A stretch of 9,864 bases of DNA from Syntrophomonadaceae bacterium. Lineage in GTDB: Bacteria; Bacillota_D; Dethiobacteria; DTU022. The position numbers and the translations under genes were made by a program. The DNA lies in the NCBI GenBank assembly GCA_003562605.1, contig PWUG01000025.1, positions 1 through 9,864 of the forward strand, in the 5' to 3' direction. The notes under the pieces were generated by a model. The model was not told where the DNA came from. It did not search any database and saw only the letters and a program-made list of their open reading frames with translations. Below are positions 5,878-9,864 of the stretch, in pieces; position 1 is the stretch's first letter, and the number at the start of each line of letters is the position of its first letter.

Positions 5878-7056
5878 TTGAAAAAGGTAATATTAGGAGT
5901 AACCGGCGGGATAGCCGCCTATAAAGCAGTTGAACTGGCCAGGCTTTTTGTGCGCGGCGGTGCGGAGGTCCAGGTAGTTATGACCCCGGCGGCAGCAGAA
6001 TTTGTTGCTCCGCTGACATTTCAAACCCTGACCAACCGTCCGGCTTATATAGAAATGTACACGGAGCGGACGAGCGATAAAATCCGCCATATCGAATTGC
6101 TCGAAGATGCCGATGTCATGGTGATTGCGCCGGCAACGGCAAACACAATCGGCAAAATGGCCTGCGGCTTAGCCGACAACCTGCTTACCACCCTTTACCT
6201 GGCGGCCGTTTGCCCGGTAGTTCTGGTTCCTTCCATGAATGTTAATATGTTTAAGCACCCCTCGGTCCGGGAGAACCTTGAAAAACTTTCCCGACACGGC
6301 TGCATGATTATGGATCCGGATGCCGGAGAGCTTGCCTGTGGTGTTTATGGCAGCGGCCGTATGCCTGAACCATCGGACATTTATAACTTTACCCGGGTGG
6401 CACTCAGGCCCAAAGATTACAAGGATCAGAAAGCCTTGGTTACCGCAGGGCCGACCCGCGAGCCGCTGGATCCGGTCCGTTTCTTGAGCAACCCTTCAAC
6501 CGGCTTAATGGGCTATTCGCTGGCCCGCGCCTTGAGCGAACGTGGCGCAGATGTTACCCTCATCAGCGGGCCGACCGAACTTAGAGCCCCTGCGGGAGTA
6601 AAAAAAATTGCCGTAACAACTGCTGATGAAATGTATAAAGCAGTAATGGAAAGCTTTGAGGAAAGCCGCCTGGTGATCAAGACGGCAGCGGTGTCTGATT
6701 TTAAACCTCTCACCACTGCCGAGCATAAAGTCAAGAAAGGTGATGCCACCTACTCAATCGACCTGGCGGCAAACCCCGACATCCTGCTCGAGCTGGGCAA
6801 ACAAAAAGGCAGCCGCATCCTGGTCGGTTTCGCCGCCGAAACTGAGGAAGCGGTAGAAAATGCCCACGATAAGCTAATCAACAAGAATCTCGATCTTATT
6901 GTTGTTAATAATTTAAAAGAACCAGGTGCAGGTTTTGCCGGTCCAACCAACCGGGTCTCGATTATTGATCCAGGAGGTCACGTTGAAGATCTGCCCCTGA
7001 TGGAAAAAGAGCAGCTAGCCCACCATATCCTCGACCGGGTCGCCAGGCTATTATAA
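5878..7056 (+). CDS. coaBC: Bifunctional phosphopantothenoylcysteine decarboxylase / phosphopantothenate-cysteine ligase
   Basis: Carries out two successive steps of coenzyme A synthesis: CTP-dependent coupling of 4'-phosphopantothenate with cysteine (CoaB), then FMN-dependent decarboxylation to 4'-phosphopantetheine (CoaC). The 392-residue protein is full length. The CoaC half has GVTGGIAAYKAVELAR at 7-22, the likely catalytic H71 (RHIEL), the PxMNxxM motif PSMNVNM at 118-124 and the active-site loop GELACGVYGSGRM at 150-162 with C154. The CoaB half begins near 185, with GPTREPLDPVRFLSNPSTG at 191-209, KTAAVSDF at 268-275 and KVKK at 284-287. The start is a TTG, with AGGGG at 5865-5869 eight bases upstream. 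It ends the plus-strand cluster, and its stop is shared in a palindrome with the convergent membrane gene. Confidence 0.96.
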   Translation: MKKVILGVTGGIAAYKAVELARLFVRGGAEVQVVMTPAAAEFVAPLTFQTLTNRPAYIEMYTERTSDKIRHIELLEDADVMVIAPATANTIGKMACGLADNLLTTLYLAAVCPVVLVPSMNVNMFKHPSVRENLEKLSRHGCMIMDPDAGELACGVYGSGRMPEPSDIYNFTRVALRPKDYKDQKALVTAGPTREPLDPVRFLSNPSTGLMGYSLARALSERGADVTLISGPTELRAPAGVKKIAVTTADEMYKAVMESFEESRLVIKTAAVSDFKPLTTAEHKVKKGDATYSIDLAANPDILLELGKQKGSRILVGFAAETEEAVENAHDKLINKNLDLIVVNNLKEPGAGFAGPTNRVSIIDPGGHVEDLPLMEKEQLAHHILDRVARLL

Positions 7057-7689
7057 GATTAGTTGAAGCAACCGCGGGGTAAGCAGAACCTCGATAAAAG
7101 CGGCCGCGATCAGCAGTAATACAACCAGCGGCAGCACAGATATTACCTCTTTCCAGATAAAGCGGTAACTTTGCATCCTGGTTTTGCCCGGCAAAGGTGA
7201 AGCGATACAGTGATAACCGAATTTTAAACCAAGGGCTCCGCAGAGGAAAAAAGCAAACAGTTCAAAAATTCCATGCGGCAGGATCCCGAAAATAATTATT
7301 GGCAGCAGTGGGATCCCCTGCTCCACGGTTAAAGAAAACATAACCCCTACTAAAGCGCCGTTAATACCCATTGTAGCCAGTGGGGAAATTCCGGCGACGA
7401 CACCAAGCAGCAGCATTTGGGCCATCGATATAAAATTATTCATGAAAACAAGTAATATGCTTACCAGCGGATGTGCTTCCATTATAAAAGAGATAAGTTC
7501 AAAAAGCCGGTCAAACTGGTTTTCCATGGCCTGATCAGCAGCGTTTTCCGAAGCAGCAGTATTAAAAAAGAAGATCACCGCGCTTAATAGAAAAATAGAA
7601 GCAGCCATAATAAACCAGTTAAGGTTATTCCTGATTACCTGTTTGGCCGGAAAAAACAAAGTATAGATAAGCTCAACCTCTTTCTTCAA
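7051..7689 (-). CDS. SpoIIM/DUF95 (COG1300) family membrane protein
   Basis: An integral membrane protein of the stage II sporulation protein M superfamily; the biochemical role of most members is unknown. The 212 residues show about five hydrophobic segments, at roughly 26-43, 74-99, 100-119, 126-152 and 182-202. Family hallmarks are the Asn pair at 84-85, GINGALVG at 108-115, LPHGIFE at 137-143 and the following GALGLKFG at 151-158. The LPHGxxE motif points to the broad COG1300 group. B. subtilis SpoIIM, part of the engulfment hydrolase complex with SpoIID and SpoIIP, matches less closely, so I do not assign spoIIM. The predicted start is a TTG at 7689 with no good ribosome-binding site and is uncertain. 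The gene opposes both neighbours: it converges on coaBC with a six-base overlap and diverges from priA across 40 bases. Confidence 0.82.
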   Translation of the reverse strand: MKKEVELIYTLFFPAKQVIRNNLNWFIMAASIFLLSAVIFFFNTAASENAADQAMENQFDRLFELISFIMEAHPLVSILLVFMNNFISMAQMLLLGVVAGISPLATMGINGALVGVMFSLTVEQGIPLLPIIIFGILPHGIFELFAFFLCGALGLKFGYHCIASPLPGKTRMQSYRFIWKEVISVLPLVVLLLIAAAFIEVLLTPRLLQLIL

Positions 7690-7717
7690 CTTAAATTATC
7701 TTATCAAAATTACGCAC

Positions 7718-7722
7718 AGGGG
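7718..7722 (+). promoter_or_regulatory. Ribosome-binding site of priA
   Basis: AGGGG lies seven bases before the ATG at 7730, fixing the priA start. I found no convincing promoter for priA in the 40-base divergent gap or in the adjoining 5' end of the opposing gene. Confidence 0.65.
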
Positions 7723-7729
7723 TAAATAG

Positions 7730-9864
7730 ATGCATAAATATGCAGAGGTAATAATAGATCTGGTCAGTAATGCAGTTGATCGCCCCTTTCACTACAGCAT
7801 TCCGACACATCTGCAGGGTAAGCTGGAGCCCGGCATGCAGGTAACTGTGCCCCTGGGCAATCGCCGCACCCAGGGCTTTGTTTTACGCCTCTTGAAAGAG
7901 ACCGCCGTAGAATCCCTGCGCGATATAATAGCCATAAACGATCCCGAGCCGTTGCTGACAAAAGAACAGTTGGCCCTGGCTCATTGGTTGGCGATGCGCT
8001 GGTACTGCCGTAAAATAGATGCCCTCCACGCCATGATCCCGGCTTCTTTCCGTAAAGAAAAGCGGCCGAAAAAACCTCAGGTTATAGAGGCGACAGCTGC
8101 AGCATTCGAGGCTGATCTAAAGCGGGCGCCGGCCCAGAGAGAAGCTGTCAGTATCCTGCTCGGAAAAGGCCCTCTTTCACGAAATAAGCTAATGCATCAG
8201 GGTGTTAAAGCTGAAACTATCCGTTCCCTTGAAAAAAAGGGATTGGTGCAGTCAATAACCGTTAGCCCCGCACAGACCAGGAAAGAGAAAGCAGCACCCT
8301 CGACCAGGCCGCACCTGATGCGCGATGAACAGGCAGACTGTTTTGAACAGTTAAGCACTGCTCTCGGGCTTCCCGGGGCACAGAAGATGCTTCTGCACGG
8401 GGTTACAGCCAGCGGTAAAACCGAAATCTATATGCAGGGTATTGCCCGCTGCCTGGAACAGGACCGAACCGCCCTGATCATGGTTCCGGAAATTTCGCTG
8501 ACCCCGCAGATGATCGAGCATTTTGAAGGCCGTTTCCCCGGCCTTGTTGCCGTGCTGCACAGCCGCCTGACCGTTTCTGAAAAAAACCGTCAGTGGCAGG
8601 CGATATTGAGCGGTGAGGCGAGGGTAGTACTCGGCGCCCGTTCGGCCGTGTTTGCGCCTCTCGACGCAATCGGCTTGATAATCATCGATGAAGAACATGA
8701 AACAACTTACAAACAGGAAGACACCCCTCGCTATCATGCCCGCGATGTAGCCTGGTGGAGAGCCCGCTACAACCGGGCGGTGCTACTCTTAGGCAGTGCT
8801 ACCCCATCCCTGGAAAGTTATTACCAATCGATGGAAGACGATACATTGCTGTTGAGCATGAAAGAAAGGGTTACCCCGACCCAACTGCCTCCGGTAAAAG
8901 TAGTCGATATGCGCAGGGAGCTTAAAGAAAACCACCGTCACATTTTTAGCCGCCTGCTTTTAGAAGAATTAAACGGTGTTATTGAGCGTGATGAACAGGC
9001 CCTGCTCTTTATAAACAGGCGCGGGTTTGCCGGGTTTGTCCTCTGCCGGGAATGCGGCTATGTGGTTCGCTGTCCTTCCTGCGATGTTTCACTGACTCTG
9101 CATAAAGACCGGGAATTGATGTGCTGCCATTACTGTGCCCATGAGGCTCCTGTTCCCCAGACCTGTCCGAGCTGTGGCGGGATTAAGATCCGTTATTTCA
9201 GCGCCGGCACGCAGCGTGTTGAAGATGAAGTCAGGAAACTCTATCCTGCAGTTTCCCTGATCCGTATGGACAGGGATACAACATCCAGCCGTGAGGCTCA
9301 CAGCAACTATTACCGGCAGTTCAAGGATCGGAAAGCAAGCATCTTAATCGGTACCCAGATGATTGCCAAAGGTTTCGACTTCCCGGGAGTAACCCTGGTC
9401 GGGGTCGTCGCTGCCGATACCACATTGAACCTGCCCGATTTCAGGGCACCGGAGCGAACATTCCAACTTCTGACCCAGGTCTCCGGCCGTACGGCCCGTG
9501 GGCCCAAAGGGGGTAAGGTCATTGTCCAGACCTATCATCCCTCACACTACAGTATCCTTGCCGCAGCCGATCACGATTACATTACTTTTTATGAAAAAGA
9601 GCTTGAAAACCGCCGCCAGCTCGCATACCCGCCTTTTAGCGATTTAATACGCTTTCTCTTTAGCTCAGAAGATGAAAAGGCTGTTTTCGAAGCGGCAAAC
9701 TGGTTCACCGATCTTCTTGAACCCTTCGGCGACAGCGCTGAACTTATGGGTCCGGCTCCCGCTTCCCTCTACCGCATCAAGGAGCAGTACAGGGTGCAGA
9801 CAATCCTAAAGGGCAAATCCCTGACCAGGCTGGCTCCCGCCATCAGGAAGGTAATCCGGGAATA
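7730..9864 (+). CDS. priA: Primosomal protein N', replication restart helicase, 3' end missing
   Basis: A superfamily 2 DNA helicase that recognises abandoned replication forks and reloads the replicative helicase. The frame is open from the ATG at 7730 to the window edge (711 residues), so only a short C-terminal part is lost. The N-terminal 3'-DNA-binding domain (1 to about 105) contains PFHYSIP and EPGMQVTVPLGNR; a winged-helix segment follows around 126-170. Helicase motifs: Walker A GVTASGKT at 224-231 with K230, DEEH at 320-323, and GSATPSLESYY. Eight zinc-binding cysteines sit at 439, 442, 448, 451, 466, 469, 479 and 482. Then come GTQMIAKGFDFPGV and motif VI QVSGRTARG at 583-591. Walker A and motif VI each have Ala where Gly is usual. 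In Bacillus priA follows coaBC directly; here an opposing gene intervenes. Confidence 0.96.
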   Translation, partial: MHKYAEVIIDLVSNAVDRPFHYSIPTHLQGKLEPGMQVTVPLGNRRTQGFVLRLLKETAVESLRDIIAINDPEPLLTKEQLALAHWLAMRWYCRKIDALHAMIPASFRKEKRPKKPQVIEATAAAFEADLKRAPAQREAVSILLGKGPLSRNKLMHQGVKAETIRSLEKKGLVQSITVSPAQTRKEKAAPSTRPHLMRDEQADCFEQLSTALGLPGAQKMLLHGVTASGKTEIYMQGIARCLEQDRTALIMVPEISLTPQMIEHFEGRFPGLVAVLHSRLTVSEKNRQWQAILSGEARVVLGARSAVFAPLDAIGLIIIDEEHETTYKQEDTPRYHARDVAWWRARYNRAVLLLGSATPSLESYYQSMEDDTLLLSMKERVTPTQLPPVKVVDMRRELKENHRHIFSRLLLEELNGVIERDEQALLFINRRGFAGFVLCRECGYVVRCPSCDVSLTLHKDRELMCCHYCAHEAPVPQTCPSCGGIKIRYFSAGTQRVEDEVRKLYPAVSLIRMDRDTTSSREAHSNYYRQFKDRKASILIGTQMIAKGFDFPGVTLVGVVAADTTLNLPDFRAPERTFQLLTQVSGRTARGPKGGKVIVQTYHPSHYSILAAADHDYITFYEKELENRRQLAYPPFSDLIRFLFSSEDEKAVFEAANWFTDLLEPFGDSAELMGPAPASLYRIKEQYRVQTILKGKSLTRLAPAIRKVIRE

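Noticed and set aside
7698..7726. Minus-strand promoter TTTACC-17-TAAGAT for the SpoIIM-like gene.
   Set aside because: Each box matches only four of six consensus bases and the transcript would start at about the TTG start codon, leaving no leader. It is too weak to list as a feature.
8351..8737. A 128-codon open frame on the minus strand inside priA.
   Set aside because: It is wholly antisense to the conserved helicase core of priA, has no recognisable motif, and looks like a coding shadow. The same holds for the open frames on the plus strand inside rqcH (for example 2258-2578).
1..9864. A new defence or mobile system, CRISPR array, tRNA/rRNA gene or riboswitch.
   Set aside because: Nearly every base is covered by recognised housekeeping genes with very short gaps. 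I saw no spaced repeats, tRNA-like cloverleaf or transposase gene.

Overview
The window reads as chromosomal housekeeping DNA from a low-to-mid GC Gram-positive bacterium, most likely a member of the Clostridia (Peptococcaceae/Syntrophomonadaceae-like). This rests on four things: the gene order yicC-remA-gmk-rpoZ-coaBC-priA, which is the Bacillus subtilis yloC-ylzA-gmk-yloH-yloI-priA order; a RemA protein; an RqcH-type NFACT protein; and strong Shine-Dalgarno sites with several TTG starts. The genus is an inference.

Layout: (1) 3-1755, plus strand: the 3' part of lgt (lipoprotein diacylglyceryl transferase, start lies before the window) overlapping an RluD-family pseudouridine synthase gene. 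(2) 1756-1875: the gap between convergent genes, filled mainly by an 87-base element made of two perfect 32-base inverted arms, which looks like a REP/REPIN- or MITE-type repeat. (3) 1876-3600, minus strand: rqcH (NFACT family). (4) 3601-3856: a divergent intergenic region with a well-formed sigma-A type promoter for each direction. (5) 3857-7056, plus strand: a compact cluster yicC, remA, gmk, rpoZ, coaBC with gaps of 11-22 bases or a small overlap. (6) 7051-7689, minus strand: a membrane protein of the SpoIIM/DUF95 (COG1300) superfamily, sharing a palindromic double stop with coaBC. (7) 7730 to the end, plus strand: priA, open at the window edge and lacking only its last few dozen residues.

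How the genes fit together: lgt anchors lipoproteins and RluD modifies 23S rRNA. RqcH acts in rescue of stalled 50S subunits by adding alanine tails. The yicC cluster brings together an RNase-like protein, a biofilm/osmostress DNA-binding regulator, GMP kinase, the RNA polymerase omega subunit and coenzyme A synthesis. PriA restarts stalled replication forks. These are core functions, not a specialised pathway.

I see no defence system, CRISPR array, prophage, tRNA or rRNA, and no convincing previously undescribed system. The points worth a second look are the long inverted repeat, the opposing SpoIIM-like gene that splits the conserved coaBC-priA neighbourhood, a Glu in place of the expected Asp in the RqcH tRNA-binding motif, and non-consensus residues in PriA helicase motifs I and VI.
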